Shown here in pieces: positions 39,128-52,104 of a stretch of DNA of 64,000 nt. The notes below the pieces were generated by a model. The model saw only the letters and a program-made list of their open reading frames with translations. It was not told where the DNA came from and made no database searches. Origin of the DNA: an uncultured delta proteobacterium (GTDB taxonomy: Bacteria; Myxococcota_A; Polyangia; Haliangiales; Haliangiaceae). Within the stretch, counting starts at the first letter, position 1. The number at the start of each line of letters is the position of its first letter. The DNA is taken from the NCBI GenBank assembly GCA_900696455.1, contig CAADGB010000043.1:25084-89083 (forward strand), written 5' to 3'. Both the position numbers and the translations under genes were made by a program.

Positions 39128-40068
39128 CCGGCGCCGGGCACGCCTTCACCGTCATCGTCGTCGCCGACGTCGCCGACCCCGCGCGGCGCGCCGCGCTCGC
39201 CCGCGCCCTCGCCGCTGCGGGCGCGACCGCGGGCGCGGTGACCACGCGATCGGCCGCCGCCCCCGAGGTGCTGGCGGTGGCGGTCGAGGTCGCGGCCGGC
39301 GGCGAGCCCGCCCGCGCCCGCGCCCGGGCGCTGCGGCGTCACCTCCTGGCCGCGCTCGGCGACGGCGTCGACGTCGCGGTGGTGCCGGCCGCGCTGGCCG
39401 CGCCCGGCCCCCGGCTGCTGGTGGCCGACATGGACTCGACGCTCATCACGATCGAGGTCATCGACGAGCTGGCGCGCCACCACGGCGTCGGCGAGGAGGT
39501 CGCCGCGATCACCGCCCGCGCCATGCAGGGCGAGCTCGACTTCGAGGCCAGCCTGCGCGCGCGGGCGGCGCGGCTGGCCGGCCTCGACGCCGCCGTGCTC
39601 GACCGCCTGGCCGCCGAGCTGCCGCTGACCCCGGGCGCCACCACGCTGGTCCGGGGCCTCCACCGCGACGGCGGGTTCGCGGCGGTGGTCAGCGGCGGCT
39701 TCACCTTCGCCACCACCGCCCTCGCCGCCCGCCTCGGGCTCGATGACGCCCACGCCAACACCCTCGAGATCGTCGCCGGCCGCCTCACCGGGGGCCTGGT
39801 CGAGCCGGTGGTCACGCCGGCGCGCAAGGCCGAGCTGGTCGACGAGCTGGCGGCCCACCACGGCCTGGCCGCCGGCCGCGTGATCGCGGTCGGCGACGGC
39901 GCCAACGACCTGCTCATGTTCGAGCGCGCCGGGCTCGGCGTCGCCTTCCACGCCAAGCCGCGGGTCGCCGCCGCCGCCGACACCGCGCTCGGCGGCGGCG
40001 GGCTCGAGCGCGTCCTCTACCTCCTGGGCTGGACCGGCGAGGAGCTCGCCGCGCTCGCCACCGGCTGA
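39124..40068 (+). CDS. serB: Phosphoserine phosphatase
   Basis: 314 residues. An N-terminal ACT-like region (about 8-90) and a HAD domain (about 98-310). HAD motifs: VADMDSTLITIEVIDELA (DxDST nucleophile), VVSGGFTFAT, KAELVDELAAHHGL and AVGDGANDLLMF. It makes serine from phosphoserine, the last step of serine synthesis. ATG overlaps the upstream stop. The length and order equal the long SerB type. Confidence 0.93.
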   Translation: MTGAGHAFTVIVVADVADPARRAALARALAAAGATAGAVTTRSAAAPEVLAVAVEVAAGGEPARARARALRRHLLAALGDGVDVAVVPAALAAPGPRLLVADMDSTLITIEVIDELARHHGVGEEVAAITARAMQGELDFEASLRARAARLAGLDAAVLDRLAAELPLTPGATTLVRGLHRDGGFAAVVSGGFTFATTALAARLGLDDAHANTLEIVAGRLTGGLVEPVVTPARKAELVDELAAHHGLAAGRVIAVGDGANDLLMFERAGLGVAFHAKPRVAAAADTALGGGGLERVLYLLGWTGEELAALATG

Positions 40069-40070
40069 CG

Positions 40071-40978
40071 ATGCCGTCGCCGCCCCACCCGGTCCCGTAC
40101 CAGGGCAGCAAGCGCAAGCTTGCCGCCGCGATCCTCGCCCACGTCCCGGCGGGCACCCGGCGCCTGATCGAGCCCTGCTGCGGCTCGGCGGCGCTCAGCC
40201 TGGCCGCCCTCCACGCCGGCCGGGTCGAGCGCGTCCACCTCGGCGACAGCTTCGCGCCGCTGGTGCGGCTGTGGGACGAGATCATCGCCGCGCCCGAGCG
40301 CGTGGCCCGCGCCTACGCCCGCCTGTGGCGCGATCAGCTCGCCGAGCCGCGCGCGGCCTACGACCGGGTGCGCGCGCGCTTCAACCGCGACGGCGATCCG
40401 GCGCGCCTCCTCTACCTGCTCGCCCGCTGCGTGAAGAGCGCGGTCCGCTTCAACGCCGCCGGCGAGTTCAACCAGTCACCGGACCGCCGCCGCCTCGGCA
40501 CCCACCCCGACCGCATGCGCGCCGGCCTCGAGGGCGCCGCCGCCCTCCTGCGCGACCGCGCCACCACCGCCGCCGCCGACTACGCGGTGGCGCTCGCCGC
40601 CGCCGAGCCCGGCGACGTCGTCTACCTCGACCCGCCCTACGAGGGCACCAGCGGCGGCCGCGATCCCCGCTACCACCAGGGGCTCGATCGCGCGCGCCTG
40701 ATCGCCGAGCTGACGCGCCTGCGCGCCCGGGGCGTGGCGGTGATCGTCAGCCTCGACGGACGCTGCGGCGACCGCCGCTATGGCGCCGCCCTGCCCGCCG
40801 AGCTCGGCCTCTGCCACGTCGAGCTGCCCGCCGGCCGCTCGACCCAGGCCACCCTCCACGGCGGCCGAGCCGAGACCGTCGAGTCGCTCTACGTGTCCCG
40901 CGACCTCGTGACCCCCGGCGGTGACACGCGGTTGCGCGCCGGGGAGCGCGGACGTACAACGGGGGCCCCGTGGACGAG

Positions 40979-40982
<4 letters not shown>
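40071..40982 (+). CDS. DNA adenine-N6 methyltransferase (Dam/D12 class), no restriction partner
   Basis: 303 residues. PYQGSKRKLAAAIL and LIEPCCGSAALSLAAL are motifs X and I (SAM binding); VVYLDPPYEGTSGG holds the catalytic DPPY (motif IV). This class methylates adenine in short palindromes such as GATC. No restriction gene lies nearby, so it is likely an orphan regulator or repair-type methylase. Two bp after serB, so co-transcribed. The last 25 residues are Arg/Gly-rich and may be an overrun, because the kinase gene starts inside. Confidence 0.88.
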
Positions 40983-42253
<1,271 letters not shown>

Positions 42254-42274
42254 CGTCACCCCCGGCCGCCGTCG

Positions 42275-43891
<1,617 letters not shown>

Positions 43892-43930
43892 GCCGCGCGA
43901 GTATAGCGCCCACCCGGCCCCCGAAAACGC

Positions 43931-43959
43931 CCGCGGGCGCGACCTGGTCGCGCCCGCGG
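43931..43959 (-). terminator. Intrinsic terminator of the transglutaminase gene
   Basis: CCGCGGGCGCGAC (43931-43943) and GTCGCGCCCGCGG (43947-43959) form a perfect 13-bp stem with a 3-nt loop. On the leftward strand it is followed shortly by TTTT, so it is a proper intrinsic terminator. Confidence 0.75.
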
Positions 43960-44070
43960 AGGGAGTCGTGTCGTCCGGAGGGCGAGGCACGCGTCGGAGG
44001 CGCCACACCGTCGCGCCCGGCCGGGAGTCCGGCCGCAGCAGGGAGGCAGCCTCGGTGGGCGAGGCAGGAG

Positions 44071-45765
44071 TCAGAGGGAGAACACCAGCTTGAACAGCTT
44101 GATGGTGCCCACGTCCTGGGCCGCGCCGTCGGTGACCTTGAGCGTCCAGGTCGCCTGGCCGGCGTCGCCGCCGAGCTGGGACGGGGTGAAGGTGAAGGTG
44201 CCGGTCACGTCGTCGGCCGAGCCGCCGGTGCGGTCGTGGAGGGTGGCGACCGTCGCGCCGTTCTTGAGCAGCTCGACCCGGAGGTCACCGCGCCAGGTGT
44301 GGGCGATGTCGACCGACGCCGACAGGCTCTTGAAGGTGAAGCTGTCGGTGACGGCGAGCGAGACCGAGGCCCCGGCCGGATCGTTGTCGGGGATGGCGGT
44401 GGCGGTGGTGGTCTCGTAGGTCTTGTCGCTGGCGCCGCCGCCGCCGTTGTCGTCGGCCTGCAGCGACAGGTTGATGAGCGTCCGCACCTTCTCGAGGCTG
44501 ACGTTGGGGTTGCGGCCGTACGACGAGGTCGACACGCCCACCGGCGCCCACAGGAAGTCGGGGTGATCGTCGACCGACTCGGTGCAGTAGCGCCCGCCGA
44601 TGATCTTGCCGGTGGCGCCGAGCTCGAGGATGTAGTGGTAGCTGTCGTGGTGGACGTAGCCGTTCATCCCGAGTGGCCGGGCGCTGGCGTTGCCCTCGAC
44701 CAGGTAGTCGGTGGTGACCTCGACCTCGACCAGCTTCTTGGCCTGGCGGTTGTAGGTCCAGGTGTCGCCGGTCGCGCCCACGCACTCGTTGGCGCGGGCG
44801 GCGGTGACCTCCTCCTGCTTGGTCACGTTGTAGCCGACGAGCGGCTGGTTCCAGACCTCACCCGACGCGGTGCGGTCCTCGACCAGCGCCATGTCGTTGA
44901 TGCCGCGGAAGTTGCCGAGGATGACGTGGAGGGCGCCGGGGTTGACGTCCTGGCACTCCTCGTTGGCCGACGACATGCCGTCGTGCTCGATCGTCATCGC
45001 GTTGCAGCGGCCGCCCAGCATCATCGCGTCGGTGCGGTCGTAGACGGTCTGGATGAGGCCCTTGATGTCGGCGACCTCGAAGCGCTGGCCCCCGTAGGTG
45101 ACCGCCTTCAGCGGCTCGGGCTCGAGCAGCGCGGCCGGCGCCCAGGCGTGGCACAGGCCCCACCAGCCCTGCGGGCCCTCGTCGTCCGACGAGCTGCAGG
45201 TGTCGACGCCGTCCTTGTTGTCGTTGTCGATGCCGTCGAACATGTGGCGGATGGTCTGGAACGACGTCATCTGCCACCGCGCGGCCGGGCCGGCACAGGC
45301 GAGGTACTCGTCCCACTTGGCCTTGGCGGTCGGGCCGCAGGTGGTGTCGGGCTGCGCCTCGCAGCCGGGGGCGTTGTTGAAGGCGGCGTCGTACTTCTCG
45401 AGCGGCGACTTCGTGGTGCGGCCCATCCAGCGGTTGTTGGTCGAGAGCTGCGCGCTCGGCCAGTAGGTGTCGGCCCAGGCGATGGGCGCGCGGCCGACGG
45501 CGCCGGGGTAGCGGCTGGCCCACACCGGCTTCTCCATCTTGCCCTGGCGGGGCAGCTCGGCCAGGCGGTACTCGAGGTTGCGAGCGAGCCGCGCCGGATC
45601 GTTGGTGTAGTCCCAGGCGTCGCCCTTGCCGCCGTCGCCCTCGGGGTTGTTGTCGCGGTCGCCGGGCAGGTCCGCCTCCGGATCCTCCTCGTCGGTGACG
45701 TCGAGGCAGGCGGCCGAGACCAGGGGGAGGGAGAGCAGGCAGGCGGTGAAGAGGGTGCGCTTCAT
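44071..45765 (-). CDS. Secreted elicitor-type transglutaminase lipoprotein with C-terminal P-domain
   Basis: 564 residues. Signal peptide ending VSAAC (Cys at about 20, lipoprotein or cleaved). The main domain (about 50-430) is of the transglutaminase-elicitor family known from oomycetes and some bacteria: GWWGLCHAWAPAALLEPEP has the nucleophile Cys, and PGALHVILGNFRGINDMAL the likely His. The last 115 residues are a proprotein-convertase P-domain (SASVDIAHTWRGDLRVELLK; ATWTLKVTDGAAQDVGTIKL). Such enzymes cross-link proteins. Likely outside the cell, perhaps in predation or matrix formation. A Shine-Dalgarno (GGAG) is present. Confidence 0.85.
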   Translation of the reverse strand: MKRTLFTACLLSLPLVSAACLDVTDEEDPEADLPGDRDNNPEGDGGKGDAWDYTNDPARLARNLEYRLAELPRQGKMEKPVWASRYPGAVGRAPIAWADTYWPSAQLSTNNRWMGRTTKSPLEKYDAAFNNAPGCEAQPDTTCGPTAKAKWDEYLACAGPAARWQMTSFQTIRHMFDGIDNDNKDGVDTCSSSDDEGPQGWWGLCHAWAPAALLEPEPLKAVTYGGQRFEVADIKGLIQTVYDRTDAMMLGGRCNAMTIEHDGMSSANEECQDVNPGALHVILGNFRGINDMALVEDRTASGEVWNQPLVGYNVTKQEEVTAARANECVGATGDTWTYNRQAKKLVEVEVTTDYLVEGNASARPLGMNGYVHHDSYHYILELGATGKIIGGRYCTESVDDHPDFLWAPVGVSTSSYGRNPNVSLEKVRTLINLSLQADDNGGGGASDKTYETTTATAIPDNDPAGASVSLAVTDSFTFKSLSASVDIAHTWRGDLRVELLKNGATVATLHDRTGGSADDVTGTFTFTPSQLGGDAGQATWTLKVTDGAAQDVGTIKLFKLVFSL

Positions 45766-46029
45766 GGCGGGGAGGCTCCGGGATCCGTGATGAGGGAGGT
45801 GGAGGGACGGTGGCGCGGCGGTCATCCCGACCTTGAGCAGAGGTCGTGCCAGCGCCGGACCGGCGGCGGCGACGACGACCCGGGCCTGATTCCGTGCCAT
45901 TAGCGCGCGCGGGGCGGCGGGCGCCGGCTCCTCGACCTGCCGGCGGCCGCGGGGTCGCCGGTTCCGGTCGCCGGCTGCTCGATCTGCCAGCGCCGCACCG
46001 CCGCCCCCGGCCCGCATCGCCCCGGACCC

Positions 46030-46092
46030 CACCGGGCCGCACCGCACCGGGCCGCACCGCACCGGGCCGCACCGCACCGCACCGCACCGCGG
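46030..46092. repeat. 15-bp tandem repeat in an intergenic region
   Basis: ACCGGGCCGCACCGC is repeated three times and decays into an ACCGC pentamer run. It lies in the 427-bp divergent gap between the transglutaminase and pheA, where I see no gene. Copy number probably varies between strains. Confidence 0.6.
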
Positions 46093-46180
46093 TTGCAGCG
46101 GACGTGCGGCGTGCCGCGAGCGCCGACCGATCGACCAGCCCGTGAGCGTCCGTCGCACGCGCTGAGGAAGCCTCGCCACG

Positions 46181-46186
46181 TACAAT
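46181..46186 (+). promoter_or_regulatory. -10-like TACAAT, leaderless pheA
   Basis: TACAAT lies six bases before the pheA ATG with no ribosome binding site. The closest of the set to the sigma-70 consensus TATAAT. Confidence 0.5.
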
Positions 46187-46192
46187 GCCGCC

Positions 46193-47377
46193 ATGTCCGA
46201 TCCGCCCGCGCCCCTGCTCGGCTCGCTGCGCGAGCGCATCGAGGACATCGATCGCCAGATCATCGCGCTGCTCGCCCAGCGCCTGCGCATCGTCGAGGAC
46301 GTGGCCGAGGCCAAGCTGGCCGCGGCCAGCCCCTTCCGCGATCGCGTGCGCGAGGACCTCCTCCTCGAGCGCCTGCGCGGCGAGGCCGCCAGCGCCGGCC
46401 TCGATCCGCACCAGGTCGAGCGCCTCTACCGCGTGGTCATGGACATGTCGGTGGCGCACCAGGAGGCGGCGGTGCGGCGCCGCGACGACACCCCGCTGCG
46501 CGTGACCTACCAGGGCGTCGAGGGCAGCTACAGCCACCTGGCGGCGCAGCGCACCTACGGCGGGCGGCCGGGCGGCGTGCTCCTCACCGGCGCCGACAGC
46601 TTCCGCGCCGCCGCCGAGGCCGTGGTCCACGGCGCCGCCGACCCCGCGCTCCTGCCCATCGAGAACACCACCGCCGGCAGCATCAACGAGACCTACGATC
46701 TGCTGGCCGAGGGCCTGCTCACGATCACCGGCGAGGTGGTGAGCGCGATCGAGCACTGCCTGCTCGCCGTCCCCGGCACCCGCCTCGAGGACCTGCGGGT
46801 GGTGATGTCCCACCCGCAGGCGCTGGCCCAGTGCCAGACCTTCCTCGCCCCCCACCCCCACCTGCGCCCGCAGGTCGAGCTCGATACCGCCGGCTCGGCG
46901 CGCCAGGTCCGCGAGCTGGGCGATGCGACCCTGGCCGCCATCGCCAGCGCGTCGGCCGCCACCACCTACGGCCTCGAGATCGTCGCCCGCGGCATCCAGA
47001 CCGAGCGCGGCAACGCCACCCGCTTCGTCGAGGTCGCGCTGCGGCCGGCGCCGGTGCCCGAGGGGCGGGTCGCCAAGACCTCGCTGGTGCTGGCGCTGGC
47101 CGACCGTCCCGGCGCCCTGGGCGAGATCCTCATGCGCTTCGCCGCCCGCGGCATCTCGCTCACCAAGCTCGAGTCGCGGCCCATCCCGTCGGCGCGCTGG
47201 AGCTACCGCTTCTACCTCGACGCTCTCGGCCACGCCGCCAGCGAGACCTTCCAGGCCACGCTGGCCGAGGTCGGGCCGCTGACCACCGAGCTGCGCGTGC
47301 TGGGCACCTACGCCGCCGATCCTGGCGGGCTGCCACCGGCGGCCGGCGGCGGCGAGCCGGTCGGCGCGGCGCGCTGA
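46193..47377 (+). CDS. pheA: Bifunctional chorismate mutase/prephenate dehydratase
   Basis: 394 residues. AroQ-type chorismate mutase at about 10-95 (LRERIEDIDRQIIALLAQRL), prephenate dehydratase at about 102-285 (YQGVEGSYSHLAAQRTY; LPIENTTAGSINETYDLL; GNATRFVEV), and a regulatory ACT domain at about 300-380 with GALGEIL and KLESRPI, the phenylalanine-binding GAL and ESRP motifs. It turns chorismate into phenylpyruvate and should be inhibited by phenylalanine. Leaderless start; stands alone. Confidence 0.95.
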   Translation: MSDPPAPLLGSLRERIEDIDRQIIALLAQRLRIVEDVAEAKLAAASPFRDRVREDLLLERLRGEAASAGLDPHQVERLYRVVMDMSVAHQEAAVRRRDDTPLRVTYQGVEGSYSHLAAQRTYGGRPGGVLLTGADSFRAAAEAVVHGAADPALLPIENTTAGSINETYDLLAEGLLTITGEVVSAIEHCLLAVPGTRLEDLRVVMSHPQALAQCQTFLAPHPHLRPQVELDTAGSARQVRELGDATLAAIASASAATTYGLEIVARGIQTERGNATRFVEVALRPAPVPEGRVAKTSLVLALADRPGALGEILMRFAARGISLTKLESRPIPSARWSYRFYLDALGHAASETFQATLAEVGPLTTELRVLGTYAADPGGLPPAAGGGEPVGAAR

Positions 47378-47419
47378 GCGGAGCCAGGCGAGCCGGCGCA
47401 GGCACGTCGAACCGATCCG

Positions 47420-48871
47420 CTACGGGCTGACCTCGAGCACGCCCTCGCAGGCCAGCTCGATCATGCCGCTGGCCGCGTCGCGGGCGCCGGTCACCGGCGC
47501 GCCGTCGCAGGTGGCGGTGAAGGTCGCGGCCCGGGCCTCGGGGACGAAGATCTCGTGGGGCACGCCGCGCGCCGAGCCGCGCGCGATCTCGAGGCGCAGG
47601 CGGCCGGTGGTGCGATCCCAGCGGTTCTCGACGACGGTGCCGGCGAGGCGGCTGGCCCGCACCCGCTGGAACCAGCCGACCACCTGCGGCCGCTCGGTCC
47701 AGGTCGCCGCCAGCGGGTCCCAGTCGAACAGGCCCCACGCCCCCTGGCTCTCCTCCTTCCACAGCCAGAACGCGTTCGACGCCAGGTAGCGATCGTGGAG
47801 CTCGTGCTGCACGCCCATCCACAGGTCGGCGTTCGGCGTCCGCGGCCCCACGCCAAACTCGCCGATCCACAGCGGCGTGCCCCAGGCCTCGGCCTCGACC
47901 CGGGCGAGCGCGACGCTGGGCTCCAGATCCGCGGGCGTGAGCTGCTCGAGGGCGGTGGGGTCGGCGCGGAAGACGAAGGTGTAGACGTGGGGGGCGTAGA
48001 CCGCGCCGTCGACCGGGAACGGCGCGTCGGCGGTGGGGACGCCGTCGGTGAAGTTGCGGATCGCCGACGGCTCGAAGAAGACCAGCTTGCGCGGGGCGGC
48101 GGCCCGCAGCGCGGCGGCGGCGGCGATGTTGAAGGCGTCGACCAGGGCGAAGCCGACCGTGGGCTCGTTGAAGATCTCGAAGCCGATCACCGCCGGGTGG
48201 TCGGCCCAGCGCCGGGCCACGTGCTCGAGCATCGCGAGGAACTCGGCCTGCAGGCCGTGAGGATCGCCGGCGGCGAAGAAGCTGTCGAAGGCCCGCGTGA
48301 CCTGGGTCGAGGTGCGGCGCTGGTCGAGATCGGTGAGCGGCCCCTCGAGCAGCATCTCGGGCGGCGGCACGATCGCCCACAGCGGCGCCCCGTCCTCGCC
48401 GATCTCCTTGGAGTAGGCGTCCTGGTGGAGGTCGATCACCACCAGCAGGCCGGCGTCGGCGGCGCAGGTGACCGCGGCGTCGACGCGGTCGAGGTAGGCC
48501 TCGTCGAAGACGTCGCGCTGCGGCTCGACGCCGCTCCAGTTGATGGGCAGGCGCAGGTGATCGAACCCGAGCGCGCGCATGCGCCGGCAGTCGTCGGCGG
48601 TGAGCGGCGGGATGTCCTCGACCGGGGTGCGGCCGTCGTCGAACGTGACGTCGAACACCCCCTGGACCCGGGCGTTGACGCCCCGCAGGAGCGCGATGCG
48701 CCCGCGCTCGTCGCGCAGGTGCCGGCCGTCGGAGTCGAGGGGCGAGGTCGGGGTCCGCCCCGGCGGCTCGCTGCAGGCGACGAGGCCGGCGGCGGCGACG
48801 GCGAGGGTGGTGGCGCTGGCGCGGACGGTGGTGCTGGCGCGGGCGATGCGGCTGACGATCTTGCGGACCAT
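47420..48871 (-). CDS. GH5-family glycoside hydrolase lipoprotein, endoglycoceramidase-like
   Basis: 483 residues. Signal peptide with lipobox LVAC (Cys at about 33). The GH5 barrel shows RGVNARVQGVF, LRLPINWSGVEP, VIDLHQDAYSKEIGEDGAPL, the acid/base Glu in FEIFNEP and the nucleophile Glu in WIGEFGVG. The HQD-GDGAP stretch is what endoglycoceramidases have. A small beta domain closes the C-terminus. It would cut glycan-lipid or other beta-glycosidic bonds outside the cell. One base separates it from the upstream MBL gene, so they are co-transcribed. Confidence 0.85.
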   Translation of the reverse strand: MVRKIVSRIARASTTVRASATTLAVAAAGLVACSEPPGRTPTSPLDSDGRHLRDERGRIALLRGVNARVQGVFDVTFDDGRTPVEDIPPLTADDCRRMRALGFDHLRLPINWSGVEPQRDVFDEAYLDRVDAAVTCAADAGLLVVIDLHQDAYSKEIGEDGAPLWAIVPPPEMLLEGPLTDLDQRRTSTQVTRAFDSFFAAGDPHGLQAEFLAMLEHVARRWADHPAVIGFEIFNEPTVGFALVDAFNIAAAAALRAAAPRKLVFFEPSAIRNFTDGVPTADAPFPVDGAVYAPHVYTFVFRADPTALEQLTPADLEPSVALARVEAEAWGTPLWIGEFGVGPRTPNADLWMGVQHELHDRYLASNAFWLWKEESQGAWGLFDWDPLAATWTERPQVVGWFQRVRASRLAGTVVENRWDRTTGRLRLEIARGSARGVPHEIFVPEARAATFTATCDGAPVTGARDAASGMIELACEGVLEVSP

Positions 48872-48872
48872 C

Positions 48873-49739
48873 TCAGGCCTCCAGGTCGCGCACGGCCGCG
48901 CGCTCGTCGACGGTGTGGAAGCGACCCCGATCGTCGCGGGCCACCGCCGCCAGCGCGATCTCCGGATCGTGGGTGAAGAACAGGCGCCCGCCGCGGGCGA
49001 CGAGATCCGCGAGCAGCGCCGCCTTCTCCTCGATGAGGCGCTCGGGGAAGCGGTCGTAGCCCATCGTGATGGGGACGTGGACCCAGGCCCGGCCCGGGAT
49101 GAGGTCGGCGGCGAACACCACCGGCCCGGCGGCCAGCTCGAGCTCGGCCAGGAGGAGCCCCGGGGTGTGGCCCTCGCTGTGGTGGAAGCGATAGCCAGGG
49201 CCGAGCAGCGCGCTGGTCGCGCCCGCCACCCGCTCGACCCGGCCGGTGGCGTCGAGCAGCGCCGGCAGCTCGGGGATGAAGGAGGCGCGATCGCGAGCGT
49301 GGGGCACCAGCGCCCGCGCCCACGCCGCCTCCCCCACCACCCAGTGGGCGCGCGGGAACGCCAGCGCCGGCGCGCCGCCGGCCCGCCACGGCAGGCGCGC
49401 GCCGCCAGCGTGATCGAAGTGGAGGTGCGACAGGACGACGACGTCGACGGCGTCGGGCGCCACGCCGAGCGCCGCCAGCTCGTCGAGCAGGACGTGGCGG
49501 TCCTCGACCACGCCGTAGCGCTGGCGCAGCTCGGGCGCGAAGAACGCGCCGATGCCGGTCTCGAACAGGATCGTGCGCGCCCCGTCGCGGACCAGCAGGC
49601 AGCGACAGGCCAGGGGGATGCGGTTGTCGGCGTCGGGGGCGATCCAGCGCTCCCACATCGGCCGCGGCGCGTTGCCGAACATCGCGCCGCCGTCGAGGCG
49701 CTGGCGGTTGCCGAGGACCGACGTGATCGTGCGTGCCAT
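48873..49739 (-). CDS. Metallo-beta-lactamase-fold hydrolase
   Basis: 288 residues. [14 protein letters not shown] is the HxHxDH metal site; [16 protein letters not shown] and VFAADLIPG give the further His and Asp ligands. The family is the general lactonase/quorum-quenching-like MBL group; the substrate is unknown. On this strand TACAAT (49754-49749) lies nine bases before the ATG. Divergent from the beta-propeller lipoprotein and upstream of the GH5 gene. Confidence 0.85.
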   Translation of the reverse strand: MARTITSVLGNRQRLDGGAMFGNAPRPMWERWIAPDADNRIPLACRCLLVRDGARTILFETGIGAFFAPELRQRYGVVEDRHVLLDELAALGVAPDAVDVVVLSHLHFDHAGGARLPWRAGGAPALAFPRAHWVVGEAAWARALVPHARDRASFIPELPALLDATGRVERVAGATSALLGPGYRFHHSEGHTPGLLLAELELAAGPVVFAADLIPGRAWVHVPITMGYDRFPERLIEEKAALLADLVARGGRLFFTHDPEIALAAVARDDRGRFHTVDERAAVRDLEA

Positions 49740-49774
49740 GGCCCGCGCATTGTACGCAGCCGGGTCGCCGCGGC

Positions 49775-49780
49775 TACCAT
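49775..49780 (+). promoter_or_regulatory. -10-like TACCAT, leaderless lipoprotein gene
   Basis: TACCAT ends six bases before the GTG at 49787. The 47-bp gap also carries the divergent TACAAT for the MBL gene. Confidence 0.45.
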
Positions 49781-49786
49781 CACCGG

Positions 49787-51622
49787 GTGCCACGACCTGT
49801 CCTCGCCTTGCTCGCGGTCACCGTCGCCGCCGCCTGTGGCCCGACGCCGGCGCCGACCGCGCCCGCGCCGCCGCTCCCGATCGTCGCCGCGCGCCTGGCC
49901 GACGTCTCGCCGGTGGTGATGGCGGCGGCCGGCGACACGGTCTTCCACGCCGATCTCGAGGGCGTGTGGGCCGTGCCCGCGACCGGCGGCCGTCCCCGCC
50001 GCGTGGCCGAGCCGCGGCAGATGATCTCGCGCCTGCTCGCGCACGGCGACCAGCTCTACCTCGGCGTGGCCAGCGAGCTCCTGGCCGTGGCCGCCGCCGG
50101 CGGCGAGCCACGGTCGCTCCACCGCGGCCCGTGGTGGGCGTTCACCGTCGACGACGACGGCCTGTGGCTGCTCGACGGCGACGGCCTGCACCTGGTGCCG
50201 GCCGCCGGCGGCCCCCGCCGCACCGTGGCCACCGGCCTCGGCCACGGCGACTCGCTCCTGGCGAGCGACGCCGACGCGCTCTACCTGACCACCGCCGTGG
50301 AGCCCGGCGCCGAGGACGGCGGCGGCGACGCGACGCCCGCCGCGATCTGGCGCGTGGCCAAGCGCGACGGCGCCCGCGCCCGGCTCGCCGGTCGTCAGCA
50401 CGACGTCGCCGGCCTCCTGCGCCGCGGCGATCGCCTGTACTGGACCAGCGCCGACGCCGGGCTGCGCAGCGTGGCGGTGACCGGCGGCGCGATCCGCACC
50501 CACCTCGGCGGCGGCGGCGTGGCGCTCGCCGCCGACGAGCACGGCGTGATCGTCCAGACCGCCACCGGCCTGTTCGTCGAGGTCCGGGGCGGCGAGGCCC
50601 GCGTCGCCGACGGCGCCCACGATCGCGTCCCCGAGCGCGCGCCGGGACCGGTGCTGGCCGGCGGCGCGCTGGTCGCGCTGGTCACCGATCCCGCGGCCGG
50701 CGCCAGCGCGCTGTGGCGCCTGCCGCGGCCGTGGACCTCGCCGATCACGGTGGCGGGCTGGGTCACCGACCACCTGTTCGGCCTGGCCGTGGTCGGCGAC
50801 GACGTGGTGGCGCTCGACCGACCACGCGACGACGAGCGGCCGGGCCGGCTCCTGCGCATCGACCGGCGCGGTCGCCGCCGCGTGCTGGCGACCGGCCACG
50901 GCCTCGAGCAGCTCGTGGTCGCCGGAGATCGCGTCGTCTACCGCGGCGGCGACGGCCTGTGGCGCCTCGATCCCGGCGCGGCGCCGGCGCGGGTGGCGTC
51001 GCTGACCGACGACGACTGGGTGCTGGGGCTGACCGCGGGCGCCGACACCCTCTACTGGTCCGACACCGGCGTGGTCAAGGCGGTGGCCCTCGGCGGCGGC
51101 GAGGTCCGGGTCGTCCACGATCCCGACTACCGCACCGCCGGCAGCGGCCGCCCCGAGGCCGCGCTGGTGGTCGCCGACGGCGTCGTCTACGTCACCCAGC
51201 TCGGCTGGGGCGCGGGGCCGCTGTGGAAGCTCGGCGCCGACGGCCGCGCCGAGATCGCGTTCGAGCCCGAGGACGGCGCCTTCGAGCGCCCCCTGGCCCG
51301 GGTCGGCGACGCGCTGTTCGTCGTGGTCGAGGCCGCGATCTGGCGCGTGCCCCTCGACGGTGGGCCGGCCGCGCCCGTGCGCCAGCTCGGCGACGCCTAC
51401 CCGTCCGCCCTGGCCGCCGCCGGCCGCCACCTGGTGGCGGTCACCTCCGTCGACGATCGGCCCCAGGTCGTGCGGGTCGATCCGGTGGGCGGCGCGGCGA
51501 CGCCGCTCCTGACCGTGCCCGACGAGGCGGCGCTGCTCGTCGCCGGCGCCCCGGCAGGCGACGCCGTCCTGATCGGCCTCACCACCGCCGATCTGATCGT
51601 GCGCGTGCCCCTGCCGCGCTGA
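49787..51622 (+). CDS. Beta-propeller lipoprotein
   Basis: 611 residues. Signal peptide with lipobox VAAAC (Cys at about 16). The rest is a series of 40-50 residue beta repeats ([60 protein letters not shown]), typical of propellers of the LpqB/YncE/TolB sort. It is probably a surface or periplasmic binding protein. No catalytic motif is visible. Ends in a convergent pair with the YeeE genes. Confidence 0.75.
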   Translation: MPRPVLALLAVTVAAACGPTPAPTAPAPPLPIVAARLADVSPVVMAAAGDTVFHADLEGVWAVPATGGRPRRVAEPRQMISRLLAHGDQLYLGVASELLAVAAAGGEPRSLHRGPWWAFTVDDDGLWLLDGDGLHLVPAAGGPRRTVATGLGHGDSLLASDADALYLTTAVEPGAEDGGGDATPAAIWRVAKRDGARARLAGRQHDVAGLLRRGDRLYWTSADAGLRSVAVTGGAIRTHLGGGGVALAADEHGVIVQTATGLFVEVRGGEARVADGAHDRVPERAPGPVLAGGALVALVTDPAAGASALWRLPRPWTSPITVAGWVTDHLFGLAVVGDDVVALDRPRDDERPGRLLRIDRRGRRRVLATGHGLEQLVVAGDRVVYRGGDGLWRLDPGAAPARVASLTDDDWVLGLTAGADTLYWSDTGVVKAVALGGGEVRVVHDPDYRTAGSGRPEAALVVADGVVYVTQLGWGAGPLWKLGADGRAEIAFEPEDGAFERPLARVGDALFVVVEAAIWRVPLDGGPAAPVRQLGDAYPSALAAAGRHLVAVTSVDDRPQVVRVDPVGGAATPLLTVPDEAALLVAGAPAGDAVLIGLTTADLIVRVPLPR

Positions 51623-51648
51623 CCCGCGCGTCGGCGCGCGGGACCGGA

Positions 51649-52104
51649 TCAGCCGCGCGCGAACCGGCGCTGCGCGAGCAGCCCGACCAGCATCGCGGCC
51701 ACGAACGCCAGCCCGGTGGTGGCGCCGCCGCCGGCGGCGACCAGGCCGGGCCCCGGGCACAGCCCGCCCAGGCCCCAGCCGACGCCGAAGATCGCGGCGC
51801 CGCCGAGCAGCCGGGCGTCGAGGTCGCGCCGGGTCGGGAGGTGGAAGGCGGCGTCGAACCACGGCTCGCGCCGGCGCGCGCGCACCAGCCGCCAGGCGAG
51901 GCCGTAGACCACGACCGCGCCGCCCATGACGAAGGCGAGGCTGGGATCCCAGCCGCCGGCGACGTCGAGGAAGCCGATGACCTTGGCCGGCTGGGTCATG
52001 CCGCTCACCAGGAGCCCGGCGCCGAACAGCGCGCCGACGACGCCGGCCATCACCAGCGACATCACGCGGCAGCGCCGACCGCACGCCGTCACCCCGGCGC
52101 TCAC
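51649..52104 (-). CDS. YeeE/YedE-type sulfur transporter, second half (DUF6691-like)
   Basis: 151 residues, four membrane helices ([72 protein letters not shown]). The GLCPGP and SGMTQPAK motifs are those of YeeE/YedE proteins, which carry thiosulfate or other reduced sulfur through conserved Cys. The GTG at 52104 overlaps the stop of the partner gene, so the two halves are made together. Confidence 0.85.
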   Translation of the reverse strand: MSAGVTACGRRCRVMSLVMAGVVGALFGAGLLVSGMTQPAKVIGFLDVAGGWDPSLAFVMGGAVVVYGLAWRLVRARRREPWFDAAFHLPTRRDLDARLLGGAAIFGVGWGLGGLCPGPGLVAAGGGATTGLAFVAAMLVGLLAQRRFARG

